From: Francisella uliginis
GTDB lineage: Bacteria > Pseudomonadota > Gammaproteobacteria > Francisellales > Francisellaceae
Direction of reading: 5' to 3'
DNA length: 64,000 nucleotides
NCBI RefSeq assembly: GCF_001895265.1
Contig: NZ_CP016796.1
Span: 1-64,000, forward strand
Shown here: piece after piece, positions 35,530 to 44,849 of the stretch
Position numbering within the stretch: position 1 is the stretch's first letter
Layout of the letters: each line of letters starts with the position of its first letter
Made by a program: the position numbers and the translations under genes
The notes under the pieces: model-generated
What the model saw: the letters and a program-made list of their open reading frames with translations, nothing else
The model's database searches: none
Told to the model about the DNA's origin: nothing

Positions 35530-36033
35530 CTAGTTATACGCGCCAGCAGAGTAATGTAACTCATAGCTATGACTATAGATTTCTAGAATATTTCCAAATG
35601 GATCTTCCATATAGATCATTCTATATGGTTTTTCACCAGGATAATAAAATCTAGGTTTAGCCATTCTTCGTTTACCACCAGCATCAACTATTTTCTGAGC
35701 TAGTCCTTCAACATCAGGGTCTTGGACACAGAAATGGAATATGCCCGTTTTCCAGTATTCAAAATTGTTCTCTGGATTTTCTTGGTTTTTAAACTCAAAT
35801 AGCTCAACACCAATACGATCACCGGTAGATAGGTGAGCTATTCTAAATGATCCCCAGCCTGCGCCAAAAACATCAGTACACATTTCTCCAATAGCACTAT
35901 CATCTTCAACGATTTCAGTAGGTTTCATAATTGTATACCAACCTAAAACTTCAGTATAAAATTTAACAGCTGCTTCAAGATCAGGCACAGATATTCCGAT
36001 ATGTGAGAAATTTCTTGGGTATGGGTTTTGCAT
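35530..36033 (-). CDS. VOC-family (glyoxalase/dioxygenase superfamily) protein
   Basis: A 167-residue metal-dependent VOC protein: HIGISVPDLEAAVKFYTEVLG at residues 11-31 contributes the first metal His, GIFHFCVQDPD near residue 92 the second, and IYMEDPFGNILEIYSH near 141 the Glu. The reaction is unknown; VOC enzymes range from glyoxalases to dioxygenases and lyases. It is divergent from a LysR regulator across 104 bases, so that regulator probably controls it. Confidence 0.83.
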   Translation of the reverse strand: MQNPYPRNFSHIGISVPDLEAAVKFYTEVLGWYTIMKPTEIVEDDSAIGEMCTDVFGAGWGSFRIAHLSTGDRIGVELFEFKNQENPENNFEYWKTGIFHFCVQDPDVEGLAQKIVDAGGKRRMAKPRFYYPGEKPYRMIYMEDPFGNILEIYSHSYELHYSAGAYN

Positions 36034-36137
36034 TGCTTCTTCCTTTTTTTAATTAGAGTCTTTAATTTATGTGATGATTATATTTTTTAATTTATATAAT
36101 GTAAAATTATTAAAAATAATAGTTTTAATTATAAAAA

Positions 36138-37013
36138 ATGATTAACAGTAAGTTTCTCAATACTTTTTTAAATTTAGTTGAGGTTGGTCACTATACAAAG
36201 ACTGCTAAGCTTCTAAATATGACTCAATCAGGAGTTAGCCAACATATAGACAAGCTCGAGCAAAGCATCGGAAAAACAATAATAAATAACACTGGTAAAA
36301 AGTTTGAGTTAACTCAAGCAGGTCATCTACTCTATAAATATGCTGTAGATATAAGAGATAGAGAACAAGAGTTAGTATCAGAGATAGGGCATGATTATCC
36401 TTATGAGGGAGAGTGTAAGTTTGGTTGTTCTGGAAGTATTTTAATACAGATATATAAGCCTTTTCTTGAATATCAATCTAAGCATCAAGATCTCAAAATA
36501 TCTTTAGAGTCTGCACCAAATAAAAGGGTTATAGATATGCTTAGTTCTAATGATATCGAAATTGGTATAGTCACTAATAAACAAGACTCAGAACTCTTCA
36601 CAGAACTAGAAGTAGGTGTTCAAGAGCTTGTGGTAGTGACTTCAAAAGGACAAAAAAAGAGATCTTTAGAAGATATTATAAATACAGGATTTATTAATCA
36701 TCCAGATGGGTTATATTACCTTGAGAAAATATTTAAAAATAACAATAAACCTTATAGCAGTCTAAAAGGCGTTAGAGAGACTGGTTATGTTAATCAGCTT
36801 AGCCAAATTTTATTACCGGTGTCTCTAGGGTTAGGTTTTACAATATTGCCTAGGTTTACAGTAGAGAATACAGAATATTTTAATAAATTAAGGATTCTAG
36901 ATTTAGAAACTCCAACATATGAGAGCATATATGTTTTATATAAAAAATATAAAGACCTACCTGTTAGATATAATTGGTTTTTAGATTATTTGAAGAGTTT
37001 TTTGAAAAAATAA
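36138..37013 (+). CDS. LysR-family transcriptional regulator
   Basis: A 291-residue LysR-type regulator: N-terminal winged helix-turn-helix (FLNLVEVGHYTKTAKLLNMT; SQHIDKLEQSIGKTI, residues about 9-50), a linker helix, and a periplasmic-binding-protein-like effector domain (about 90-290; QILLPVSLGLGFTILPRF is a typical C-terminal motif). It is divergent from the VOC-protein gene, which is the usual geometry of a LysR regulator and its target. Confidence 0.92.
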   Translation: MINSKFLNTFLNLVEVGHYTKTAKLLNMTQSGVSQHIDKLEQSIGKTIINNTGKKFELTQAGHLLYKYAVDIRDREQELVSEIGHDYPYEGECKFGCSGSILIQIYKPFLEYQSKHQDLKISLESAPNKRVIDMLSSNDIEIGIVTNKQDSELFTELEVGVQELVVVTSKGQKKRSLEDIINTGFINHPDGLYYLEKIFKNNNKPYSSLKGVRETGYVNQLSQILLPVSLGLGFTILPRFTVENTEYFNKLRILDLETPTYESIYVLYKKYKDLPVRYNWFLDYLKSFLKK

Positions 37014-37066
37014 TGAGTTATTCTAAATTTATTTTAGAATCTCAATAAAAACTAAGAAAACAGAAA

Positions 37067-37939
37067 TTATTTAATATATTTATCAAACCAAGCGATTTGC
37101 TTAGTAAGTATTTGCTGCAATGGTTCACCTTCATAACATTCATAGTGACTAACACCTTCTAAAACCATAAGCTCCTTAGGATCATTAGCTTTTTCAAATA
37201 ATATATGAGACTCTTCTACAGGATTTACAGAATCTGTATCAGAAGCAACTATTAATACAGGTATCTTTAAGTCACATATATAGTTCTCAGGTTTGTGAGA
37301 CATAGTTTCATTAACTGTAAGAAAAGGAATCTTGATATCAAAAGCATCATACTCTTTACTATATCTTTCATAAAATCCCATTGACTGCTCATCAGTCAGA
37401 ACTTTGTGTAAAGGAACCATCATCTCTTTACCTGTTTTTTCCTTCTTAGCTAACATTTTATTAATCATACCAAGGAATTTTTCTTTCTCCTCAGCTGTCA
37501 TATCACCAGTGATTACGCGCTCACCATTGGCAAAAGTTAGCTGTACAGATAAGCATTTAACCAAATCATTTTGAGCTGCTGCAGTGATTGCATTTGCACC
37601 GCCATATGAAGTTCCCCATAGTCCAATTTTACTAGAGTCAACAAAACTTAAGTTAGCAACATAGTCGATAGCAGAGTTGATATCTTCTATTTGTAATTTT
37701 GGAACTAATCTGCCTCTTTCACCTTCACTTTCACCAAATCCTCTATAATCAAAGTTAAGAACTATATATCCAGCTTTTGCAAAAGCTTCAGCATATGCCG
37801 GAAGTAGTACTTCTTTAAAACCAGCAAAACCATGACATAATACTATTGCAGGGTATTTGCTACTTTCGCTAAAGTTTTCAGGTTTATATAGCAAAGCTGC
37901 GATATTTGAACTATGAGATGTAAAGTTTACTTTTTCCAT
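37067..37939 (-). CDS. Alpha/beta-hydrolase
   Basis: A 290-residue serine hydrolase. LCHGFAGFKEVLLPAYAE near residue 33 contains the oxyanion HG motif, KIGLWGTSYGGANAI near 106 the nucleophile Ser in GxSxG, VASDTDSVNPVEES near 236 the catalytic Asp and EGVSHYECYEG near 263 the His. FNFDYRGFGES-like sequence (VLNFDYRGFGESEGERG) is common in this S9/S15-like group. Substrate unknown; no signal peptide, so cytoplasmic. Confidence 0.85.
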   Translation of the reverse strand: MEKVNFTSHSSNIAALLYKPENFSESSKYPAIVLCHGFAGFKEVLLPAYAEAFAKAGYIVLNFDYRGFGESEGERGRLVPKLQIEDINSAIDYVANLSFVDSSKIGLWGTSYGGANAITAAAQNDLVKCLSVQLTFANGERVITGDMTAEEKEKFLGMINKMLAKKEKTGKEMMVPLHKVLTDEQSMGFYERYSKEYDAFDIKIPFLTVNETMSHKPENYICDLKIPVLIVASDTDSVNPVEESHILFEKANDPKELMVLEGVSHYECYEGEPLQQILTKQIAWFDKYIK

Positions 37940-38161
37940 ATTTCTTATCTATTAATTTAGGTTTTTGTATTTAATTTATTCTATCAGAAATTAACAATAT
38001 GTATTTAGATTAATAAATATTATTTTAATTTATTTTGAAAAAACAGTTTTAAAATTTACATGATTCTTATAAATTATGAGTATATGCTGAAATAACCTTG
38101 TTTAAGAGGTAGAAATATAATTATTTATATTTATTTAAGAGCAAAAATAAATATTTTTAGA

Positions 38162-38785
38162 TTATTTCACAGGTATCATAATCTCATTAGTACGTAAGAA
38201 TGGAATGGTCCAAGGAGGATTATAGCCTGCAGCTTCTGCTTGACCAATAGCTTGATAGTTATTAGATTTTATCCATGTTTTAAGTTTGCTAGTGTTAGAA
38301 TCTATAGAATCCTTATCCAAGAAACCACTAAATGTAATTACGGCCATTTTTGTTTCTGGTTTTTCAACAAGTTTTACTCTGTCGTTGGTTGGTTTTGGTG
38401 CGTTTTCTAGAGTATATTTAGCTGGTAGTACAAAAGCTATAGTCCAATTCTTATCATCACCTTTTATCATTACAGGAGCGGTCATTTGTATTTTTTCTGA
38501 TGATTGTTCTATTTTAACAGGGGCAGTCATTTGAATATTCTGCTTAGCAATATTTGCACCAGTTATATATTTAAATAGATAGCCAAAACCTTTATTTACA
38601 GCTGATTTGTAATTTGATTCTTGAACTGTAACTTGAGCTTCTGTAAGAGGTGCATAAACTCTAACTGAGAAATTATTGTCTTTTTTAATATTTGTGTATT
38701 TTGCTTGAGGAGTGTCATTTATCCCTAAAACACTACAAGATGATAACGCTAGAGCTGAGACTACTGAAAGAGATTTTTTTAACAT
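38162..38785 (-). CDS. SOUL/HBP heme-binding family lipoprotein
   Basis: A 207-residue protein with a lipobox (LSSCSVLG; lipidated Cys at residue 17) followed by a SOUL domain. NFSVRVYAPLTEAQVTVQES, GYLFKYITGAN and the repeated QMTAPV...QMTAPVMI are signatures of the family, some of whose eukaryotic members bind heme. Bacterial lipoprotein members are of unknown function. AAGGAG precedes the ATG. Divergent from the chorismate mutase gene. Confidence 0.85.
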   Translation of the reverse strand: MLKKSLSVVSALALSSCSVLGINDTPQAKYTNIKKDNNFSVRVYAPLTEAQVTVQESNYKSAVNKGFGYLFKYITGANIAKQNIQMTAPVKIEQSSEKIQMTAPVMIKGDDKNWTIAFVLPAKYTLENAPKPTNDRVKLVEKPETKMAVITFSGFLDKDSIDSNTSKLKTWIKSNNYQAIGQAEAAGYNPPWTIPFLRTNEIMIPVK

Positions 38786-38925
38786 ATCTTGTACTCCTTA
38801 TTTGCTGTAAAAGATATTTATATTAATAATTATAAACCACAATATATGTATAAAAGTGTTAAAATTTCGTAAGGTTTACTTTAGTGATAACAGAGTGAAA
38901 TTTAGAATATCATGAGGTTTAATAT

Positions 38926-39474
38926 ATGGATAAATTGATAAAAGTATTAATATTATTTTTCGCAATGCTAAGTTTTTGTTTTGCTGGGATAAATAAACCA
39001 CTTAATCTTTTGGTTCAAAGAGCAGCATTAATCCAAGGAGTTGGGGTATGTAAAGCAAAGCTTAAGAGCCCAATTTATGATGCTAATCAAGAGGTACGTG
39101 TGTTACAAAATGCTAAAAAATTAGCAAAGCAAAACAAATTAGAGGAAGGTTCATTCCTTGTGTTTATCCAGTTACAGATGGATTTATCTAAACAAATAGA
39201 AGATTATTATTTGAATAATGCTACACAACAGCAACTTGACCAACAAGGCTCAGATTGTTTGACTAATTATCGTGATAAGATTAAAAAAGTTGATGCAAAA
39301 CTATATCCAGCGATAAGTAAAAATATTGAGTCAATCAAAAAAGATAAAAATCTAACATCACTACTAAAAAAACTAGTTAAAAAACAAAATATCAAAGGTA
39401 TTCCTCAAAATCCTGATTATCTAGGTTTAGTAGCAAATAGCTTGCAAAATATTCAAAAAACTGGATGGTGGTAG
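38926..39474 (+). CDS. Secreted chorismate mutase (AroQ gamma-type)
   Basis: A 182-residue protein with an N-terminal signal peptide (LIKVLILFFAMLSFCFA) followed by an all-helical chorismate mutase domain: NLLVQRAALIQGVGVCKAK, YDANQEVRVLQNAKKLAK and FIQLQMDLSKQIEDYY match the exported gamma subclass. These turn chorismate into prephenate in the periplasm; the reason for an exported enzyme is not known. GAGG precedes the ATG. A separate tyrA gene in the window (41706) supplies prephenate dehydrogenase. Confidence 0.85.
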   Translation: MDKLIKVLILFFAMLSFCFAGINKPLNLLVQRAALIQGVGVCKAKLKSPIYDANQEVRVLQNAKKLAKQNKLEEGSFLVFIQLQMDLSKQIEDYYLNNATQQQLDQQGSDCLTNYRDKIKKVDAKLYPAISKNIESIKKDKNLTSLLKKLVKKQNIKGIPQNPDYLGLVANSLQNIQKTGWW

Positions 39475-39555
39475 TAAAGTTAAAATATAGTTTACTATCA
39501 ATGAAAATTAAACTAATATATAGTTTCAACATCGATTAATCTTTTGAGAAACTCA

Positions 39556-40188
39556 ATGAAAATAATGTTCTCAGCAGATGGTATCTCTAAATCAGACTTA
39601 GAGAAAACAGCATCTGTTTCAAAGCATGTTGACTGTGTCAAAATTGGTCATATTTTATGTTCAACTCTATCATTTAAAGAAATTCATGAGCTAGTAGGAG
39701 ATAAAGATATCTTCTTAGATTTTAAACTTCATGATATTCCAAATACAGTTAAGACTGCGATAGAAAATTATTCAAAAGCTATACCAAACTTTAAGTACTT
39801 TACTTTTCACGGTACTGCTAGTGATGATATGGTCAAAGCAGCTCTTAGTGCTGATACGCAGGCTATTCCATTAGCAGTGATTACATTAAGTAGTGATGCA
39901 AACTTTGATAAAGCAGATAGTCTAGCTAAATTTGAAAGATGTGTGAATTTAGGTGTGGAAAACTTTATATGTCATCCACATTTAGTTGCAGATGTCAGAG
40001 CTAAGTTTGGGGATAAAATCAAATTATATGTCCCGGGTGTAAGGCTTGAGAGTGATTTAAGTGATGATCATTTTAATGCTTTGACGCCTAAAAAAGCTAA
40101 AGAGCTTGGCGTTGACTATATCATAGTAGGTAGGCCTCTTCTACGTGCTGAAAATATAGTTGAGAAGCTAAAAGAGTTTAGTATATAA
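39556..40188 (+). CDS. pyrF: Orotidine 5'-phosphate decarboxylase
   Basis: PyrF decarboxylates OMP to UMP, the last step of the pathway. The 210 residues form a TIM barrel with the catalytic FLDFKLHDIPNTV (KxxDIxxT-type, near residue 54) and the C-terminal GVDYIIVGRPLLRA phosphate loop. The frame extends to a TTG at 39544, but the ATG at 39556 has a better match to the family and a GAGA site upstream, so I use it. pyrD follows 0.5 kb downstream after a cupin gene on the other strand. Confidence 0.92.
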   Translation: MKIMFSADGISKSDLEKTASVSKHVDCVKIGHILCSTLSFKEIHELVGDKDIFLDFKLHDIPNTVKTAIENYSKAIPNFKYFTFHGTASDDMVKAALSADTQAIPLAVITLSSDANFDKADSLAKFERCVNLGVENFICHPHLVADVRAKFGDKIKLYVPGVRLESDLSDDHFNALTPKKAKELGVDYIIVGRPLLRAENIVEKLKEFSI

Positions 40189-40193
40189 AAATT

Positions 40194-40535
40194 TTAATCT
40201 ACTATCTTTTTAACATGTTCAACAGAGTCTGCCTTTGCTAAGGATAGACGGATAATACTGTTCTCTATAGCCTCTAAGCTATGCATAGTATTTGGCTCTA
40301 GATAGGCTAAATCACCAATTTTTAAATTATGCTTTTTCTCAGCTATATAAAAGTTAAGATCTCCTTTAACTAACATGATAGTTATTGGATGTGGTGCAGC
40401 ATGTTCTTTCATTGTTATATCTTTTGGTATGCTTACTTGCATCTCTTTAGTTAGAGGCGTTTCTATTAGTTTTTTGATAATAACTTTCTCTTGGTTAAAG
40501 TCAGCGCCTTCAATAAAATTTACAAATTCAGCCAT
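40194..40535 (-). CDS. Small cupin-domain protein
   Basis: A 113-residue single cupin: EHAAPHPITIMLVKGDLNFYI (motif 1 region) and GDLAYLEPNTMHSLEAIE (motif 2, His near residue 84). The histidine content is enough to bind a metal, but the reaction or ligand is unknown. The protein is cytoplasmic. It converges with pyrF (5-base gap) and is divergent from pyrD. Confidence 0.8.
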   Translation of the reverse strand: MAEFVNFIEGADFNQEKVIIKKLIETPLTKEMQVSIPKDITMKEHAAPHPITIMLVKGDLNFYIAEKKHNLKIGDLAYLEPNTMHSLEAIENSIIRLSLAKADSVEHVKKIVD

Positions 40536-40686
40536 ATATTTCCTTAAATAAACTATATTATGTATTTAAAATGCATAATATAAATATATTAGAAATAATA
40601 TATCAAGTCAAGGTTGCTATTTGATAGCACTATGCAAAAAGTTTATAAGATGTTAGAATTCCCAAAATGTTTTTGAGCTTTATTTT

Positions 40687-41424
40687 ATGCAAAATCAAAA
40701 TCTAAAAAAAATCATAATATCACCACCCTTTGGTAAATATCTCAAATTTAAAGAGACCTCTAATGTTTATGGATCTTTTACAGTAAGTAGACGTTGGGGA
40801 CTTATTAAACAAGCAATCAAAACTATTCGCAAAGTAGAGAAAAATGCTTGGCGTAATAAGATTGGTTTACGTAATCCAGGGCTAGCAAATGCAAATCCGC
40901 CGAAGAGAGCTCAGGATATAATATCATTAGCGGCACTAGAGGTAGCAGATTGGCATAGTTTTGCAGAAACTTTAAAACTACCCAAATTTGCGAATCATAA
41001 AAATATTGAGATAAATATAGGTTGTCCAAATGCTAGTATTGTCGACTTTCCAGTTGAGTTAGCACCTTTATTTGAAGGTAGAAATATCAGTATCAAAATG
41101 CCTCCAACGGTAGACCATAATGCTAAGATTAGAGAGTACCTTGCAGTAGGTATTACAACTTTCCATTTATGTAATACTATACCTACAGATAAAGGTGGTA
41201 TTTCAGGTTATCCGTTACACGAATATAGTTTGCCAGCTATTAGAAAAGCCAAAGAAGAGTTTGGTGATAGCATCACTATAATTGGTGGTGGTGGTGTCTA
41301 TACTATTGAAGATGCTAAGAAATATATAGATGCAGGAGCTGATCATTTATCTCTAAGTTCTATAATGTTTAATCCTATTAAAGGTAAAAAATTAGTTAAA
41401 GAGATTGTTAAAAATTCTGGCTAA
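40687..41424 (+). CDS. pyrD: Dihydroorotate dehydrogenase-like protein (short form)
   Basis: A 245-residue TIM-barrel flavoprotein similar to dihydroorotate dehydrogenase, which oxidises dihydroorotate to orotate. EINIGCPNASIVDFP near residue 115, a phosphate-binding IIGGGGVYTIEDAKKYIDAGAD near 198 and the final LSSIMFNP match the family. It is about 60-90 residues shorter than most PyrD proteins, mainly in the N-terminal half, and lacks the usual N-terminal membrane helices of class 2 enzymes. Neighbouring pyrF and the pyr genes nearby support the call, but activity should not be assumed. Confidence 0.75.
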   Translation: MQNQNLKKIIISPPFGKYLKFKETSNVYGSFTVSRRWGLIKQAIKTIRKVEKNAWRNKIGLRNPGLANANPPKRAQDIISLAALEVADWHSFAETLKLPKFANHKNIEINIGCPNASIVDFPVELAPLFEGRNISIKMPPTVDHNAKIREYLAVGITTFHLCNTIPTDKGGISGYPLHEYSLPAIRKAKEEFGDSITIIGGGGVYTIEDAKKYIDAGADHLSLSSIMFNPIKGKKLVKEIVKNSG

Positions 41425-41473
41425 AAGATTCTTTTTTGAAACTTACAATTATTTAAACTATTAATTATGTTAA

Positions 41474-41654
41474 TTGTAGTGGCAGCACAGTGTGCAGTCT
41501 TATTACATGATCTGACACTACATGAATAAAAACGTCCAAGTTTGTTATTCTACGATACTGAATCAAGTTCAGCACAGGCTTTGATCGTAGAATCTAATTT
41601 TAAGACTAATTATGAGTAGATCCTATGGTCACACTTCGACTCCGCTCAGTGACC
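41474..41654. repeat. Composite intergenic repeat, copy B
   Basis: Shares with copy A (30367-30623) the blocks TTGTAGTG..AGCACAGTGT, CTGACACTACAT, GAATCAAGTTCAGCACAGGC, GATCCTATGG and CACTTCGACTCCGCTCAG with TGACC, in the same order. Its own arms ATTCTACGAT (41547-41556) and ATCGTAGAAT (41584-41593) are a perfect 10-bp inverted repeat that replaces the CATTCCGGA palindrome of copy A. Fills the gap between pyrD and tyrA. Confidence 0.75.
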
Positions 41655-41705
41655 GGAGAGGATGACAGAGCATTCTTGGATTAATAGTATTATGAACGCG
41701 AGGAA

Positions 41706-42542
41706 TCAATAACCTTTCTTTTTAAGTAATAGTTTATCCGTATTTTTATATGATTGTGGGGCGAAATCTCCCATCCATTCTTTAACAGCTTTGAAGTTTT
41801 CAATAAATGTTTGCTTATCGCCATCAGAGACTTTTTCAGCATTAGAGTTTACAAACTCCGCGAATTCGGCAATAGTTTGTTGTCTTTGTTTATCAGACAT
41901 AATAATATCAGCATATAGTCCAGGACCTTGACTAAAAAGCCTACCAACAATATTAAGCTCCATTTTATATACAGGGCTAGCTAGTTTTAGCATTTTTTGA
42001 ATATCAACATTCTTATGCTTAAGAAACATTCCAAGACAATATACACTAAAATGCTCAATACCTTGGATAAAAGTCATAGCTTCATCATGCTCTTCGGCAG
42101 TCATTTCCTCAATACTAAAGCCAATCCTTGCTAGATCATCGATAAAATATTGATACTTATCTTGTTGCTTACCATCACAGACTACAATTACTTGATTATC
42201 TGGAGAGCTAATAGTTGGGCCAAAGATAGGGTGAAGACCAACAACTGGACCATCATAGTTAGCTAACATACTATCTAGAGGCTCTTTTTTGATACTGGTA
42301 TAGTCTGCTAAGATAGTTCCTTCAGAAAGGTAAGGTATAGTTTTCTTTATAATCTCATCTGTCATATATATTGGTACAGATAGTATCACAATATCTTGAT
42401 TAGTAAGCTTTTGCTCAGGATTCTGCCAATCATTTTGACCAAAAATAGTTAGAGTATATTCAGGTAGGAACTTACTAAAGATGTTTTGAGTCATTTGACC
42501 CATTTCACCATTACCACCAATTATACAAATTCTTTTTTGCAT
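41706..42542 (-). CDS. tyrA: Prephenate dehydrogenase
   Basis: A 278-residue monofunctional prephenate dehydrogenase that makes 4-hydroxyphenylpyruvate for tyrosine. The NAD site is RICIIGGNGEMGQM at the N-terminus; VGLHPIFGPT near residue 97 carries the conserved His, and IQGIEHFSVYCLGMFLK near 155 belongs to the helical dimerisation domain. There is no fused chorismate mutase domain as in E. coli TyrA; the exported mutase at 38926 is separate. Starts 2 bases after the dtd stop, so the two are co-transcribed. Confidence 0.9.
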   Translation of the reverse strand: MQKRICIIGGNGEMGQMTQNIFSKFLPEYTLTIFGQNDWQNPEQKLTNQDIVILSVPIYMTDEIIKKTIPYLSEGTILADYTSIKKEPLDSMLANYDGPVVGLHPIFGPTISSPDNQVIVVCDGKQQDKYQYFIDDLARIGFSIEEMTAEEHDEAMTFIQGIEHFSVYCLGMFLKHKNVDIQKMLKLASPVYKMELNIVGRLFSQGPGLYADIIMSDKQRQQTIAEFAEFVNSNAEKVSDGDKQTFIENFKAVKEWMGDFAPQSYKNTDKLLLKKKGY

Positions 42543-42544
42543 TT

Positions 42545-42982
42545 TTATACCTTAAAACTAAAAGTTACTGGCCCATCATTAGTTAGAGATACCTTCATAT
42601 CAGCACCAAATATTCCTGATTGGACTTTTTCATATTTGCTCTTAAAGATTTTTTGAAACTCTTCAAATTTACCTTTTGCAATATTAGGAGGGCAGCCATC
42701 ACTAAAACTAGGCCTATTCCCATTACGAGTATTAGCAGCTAAAGTAAATTGTGGCACAAGAATTATCTCTCCCTGGATATCTCTAAGAGATAAATTCATT
42801 TTACCAGCATCATCTTCAAATATACGATATTTAAGAATTTTCTCAGCCATCTTTTCAAAGTTTTGATGAATGTCTTCTTTTTCAACACAGATTAGGGCTA
42901 AGATACCTTTATTTATATCAGCAACTTTTTGCTGTTCTACAACTACATTTGCACAACTGACTCTTTGAATTATACTAAGCAT
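42545..42982 (-). CDS. dtd: D-aminoacyl-tRNA deacylase
   Basis: DTD removes D-amino acids (and glycine mischarged on tRNA-Ala) from tRNA. From the ATG at 42982 the 145 residues are the normal length and begin [16 protein letters not shown], as in the family; the catalytic [18 protein letters not shown] near residue 77 and the C-terminal NDGPVTFSF (GPVT/S motif) are intact. The frame is open to 43135, but the extra 51 residues do not belong to the family. tyrA follows 2 bases downstream. Confidence 0.93.
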   Translation of the reverse strand: MLSIIQRVSCANVVVEQQKVADINKGILALICVEKEDIHQNFEKMAEKILKYRIFEDDAGKMNLSLRDIQGEIILVPQFTLAANTRNGNRPSFSDGCPPNIAKGKFEEFQKIFKSKYEKVQSGIFGADMKVSLTNDGPVTFSFKV

Positions 42983-43135
42983 TTTAAAAATATTTGTCTT
43001 ATAAACAGTTTTAGATTGTATCAAAAAAATATTCCAGACAATATAATGTTTATAAAGATAGTTTAGTTCATTTGAACTAGATACTGTAATAAGATAAAGT
43101 TTTTTAAAAGGGAGAAAAGTTAGGTTATAAAACAT

Positions 43136-43597
43136 ATGGTTTCAAAAATTATAGAGATCCTGCGAATAAGTATTATAGTTATTGGAGGTTTTTCTGTTTC
43201 ATATATATACAAAGATAATGCCGTTGAAGTATTACATTATGATATGTTAATAGTAGTTTTGGCAATGTCAGGACTTTCTGGGATAGAAGGCATATTTTTT
43301 GGTCAAGAATCAGCAAAATCATTAGCAAGAGAGACTAACCACTCATACCAGTTACAGTCAGGAGCAAATAGTTTGGCAGTTGCATTAGTAGGTGTTTTTA
43401 TTTATCTAAAAAAATGGGGAGTATATGCCGATGCTACGATACTTCTTTGTTGTCTAGTATTTTTTAGCTTATCCGCAATTATTCATACATGGGATCTTTT
43501 AAAGTATAAAAATCCTAGTATAAAAAATGCAATGAGAGGAATTTTAATGTTAGGATTATTGTTTTGGCTTATTCCTGTTATATATCAAGCAGTATAG
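43136..43597 (+). CDS. Hypothetical membrane protein (153 aa)
   Basis: Four predicted membrane helices (about residues 8-28, 34-52, 78-98 and 102-120, with a fifth hydrophobic end). [20 protein letters not shown] and [20 protein letters not shown]-like sequence resemble the small conserved membrane proteins now grouped as DUF6790, though I am not certain. Function unknown. It is divergent from dtd-tyrA across about 150 bases; its stop is 4 bases from the convergent MFS gene stop. Confidence 0.7.
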   Translation: MVSKIIEILRISIIVIGGFSVSYIYKDNAVEVLHYDMLIVVLAMSGLSGIEGIFFGQESAKSLARETNHSYQLQSGANSLAVALVGVFIYLKKWGVYADATILLCCLVFFSLSAIIHTWDLLKYKNPSIKNAMRGILMLGLLFWLIPVIYQAV

Positions 43598-43601
43598 TTA
43601 T

Positions 43602-44831
43602 TTAGCTAGAAATTTTTTTGTTCCTTACATATACGGTAAATACCAAAATAATTATAATCACACAAAGTATAGGTCCAAGAATTATAGGTACTTGTTTATC
43701 GATATGTTGACCTAAGAATCCTGAAATAAATAAGCAAATTGAAGCACCTATAGAGCCGGACATTATTAAAAAAGAGGAGATTTTTGGACTAGAGTAGTTT
43801 GCATTATTGATACCATATCCAAGAAGTGTTGGAAACATTGCAGCACAACCAAAACCAAGTATGATACCACCTATGATAAATCCTGTAAGACTATTAGCAA
43901 TTAAGAATATTATAAAACCAACTAGAGTAATAAATGAGCTAATCATAATATAAACAGCAGGCTTAATTTTTGTAAGTACAAATAGTCCTACTATTAATCT
44001 AGAAATTGCAATAATTCCCCAAAATAGACCAATAACAAGTCCAACATCTGTAACACTTACATGTTTAGCTTCTTGTAAATATGGTGAGAACCAATAAGAA
44101 ACAATATACTCAATATATACATAAATCATTATAGCTAGAGCTATTAGAACTACACTTATATTTAAAAGTTTTGGTTTAGCGGTATCAGATTCATCAACTA
44201 GATCATCACTAATAGTTACAGCCGCTTTTTCTTCAAATTTTGATAAAAAGATAATAATAAATAGGATTAAATATAAACAGCCCATACCGATAAACACCGC
44301 TCGCCATGAGAATTGCTCAACTATATGACCACCGACAAAAGGCACAAATGCCGAACCTGCTCCAAAGAAAAAGTTTAAAACATTTAAGCGTGATTCACTT
44401 TTACCAGTTTTTGTATATGCCGCATGGATTGTTTGACTAACAGCAGGTACCAAAAAGCCCACGCAAGTACCATTTAAAAGGGCACAAATAGCATAGACAT
44501 ATAGAGGAAACCCAGCTGCAATAGTAAACTGTGCAATTAGACCAATTATTAGAGCAATTAGCAGGGTGTTTCTACAACCTAGAGAACTCATGGTTTTTGA
44601 GCTTAAAGCATTACCTATCAAAAGACCTAATATGTTTAAAACATCAATATATACAATATGGGAAACATTAACGCCATAATGACTAGATATCTGTGGTGAT
44701 ACTAGTCCCAGTATTGCTCCAAATCCTCCAGTAATGAATGCTGCAAAGAAGCAGATGCTCACAGCTTTTAGTATTAAATCTTCTGGAACAGTAAATGTTG
44801 ATAATTGATTATTTGTATTAATTGATGCCAT
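43602..44831 (-). CDS. MFS transporter (TsgA/FucP-like), partner of the GH32 gene
   Basis: A 409-residue protein with about twelve helices. Its sequence (GGFGAILGLVSPQIS; GNALSSKTMSSLGCRNTLL; FFGAGSAFVPFVGGHIV) resembles the TsgA/FucP branch of the major facilitator superfamily, several of which take up sugars. The gene follows the GH32 glycosidase gene by 18 bases on the same strand, with GAGAGAAT as ribosome site, so the pair is an operon and the likely substrates are fructose, sucrose or short fructans. The assignment of substrate is from context. Confidence 0.78.
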   Translation of the reverse strand: MASINTNNQLSTFTVPEDLILKAVSICFFAAFITGGFGAILGLVSPQISSHYGVNVSHIVYIDVLNILGLLIGNALSSKTMSSLGCRNTLLIALIIGLIAQFTIAAGFPLYVYAICALLNGTCVGFLVPAVSQTIHAAYTKTGKSESRLNVLNFFFGAGSAFVPFVGGHIVEQFSWRAVFIGMGCLYLILFIIIFLSKFEEKAAVTISDDLVDESDTAKPKLLNISVVLIALAIMIYVYIEYIVSYWFSPYLQEAKHVSVTDVGLVIGLFWGIIAISRLIVGLFVLTKIKPAVYIMISSFITLVGFIIFLIANSLTGFIIGGIILGFGCAAMFPTLLGYGINNANYSSPKISSFLIMSGSIGASICLFISGFLGQHIDKQVPIILGPILCVIIIILVFTVYVRNKKISS

Positions 44832-44849
44832 TTGTATTCTCTCTAGTCT

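Noticed and set aside
42983-43135. N-terminal extension of dtd
   Set aside because: The 51 extra residues are unlike any D-aminoacyl-tRNA deacylase; the family start MLSIIQRVS is at 42982.
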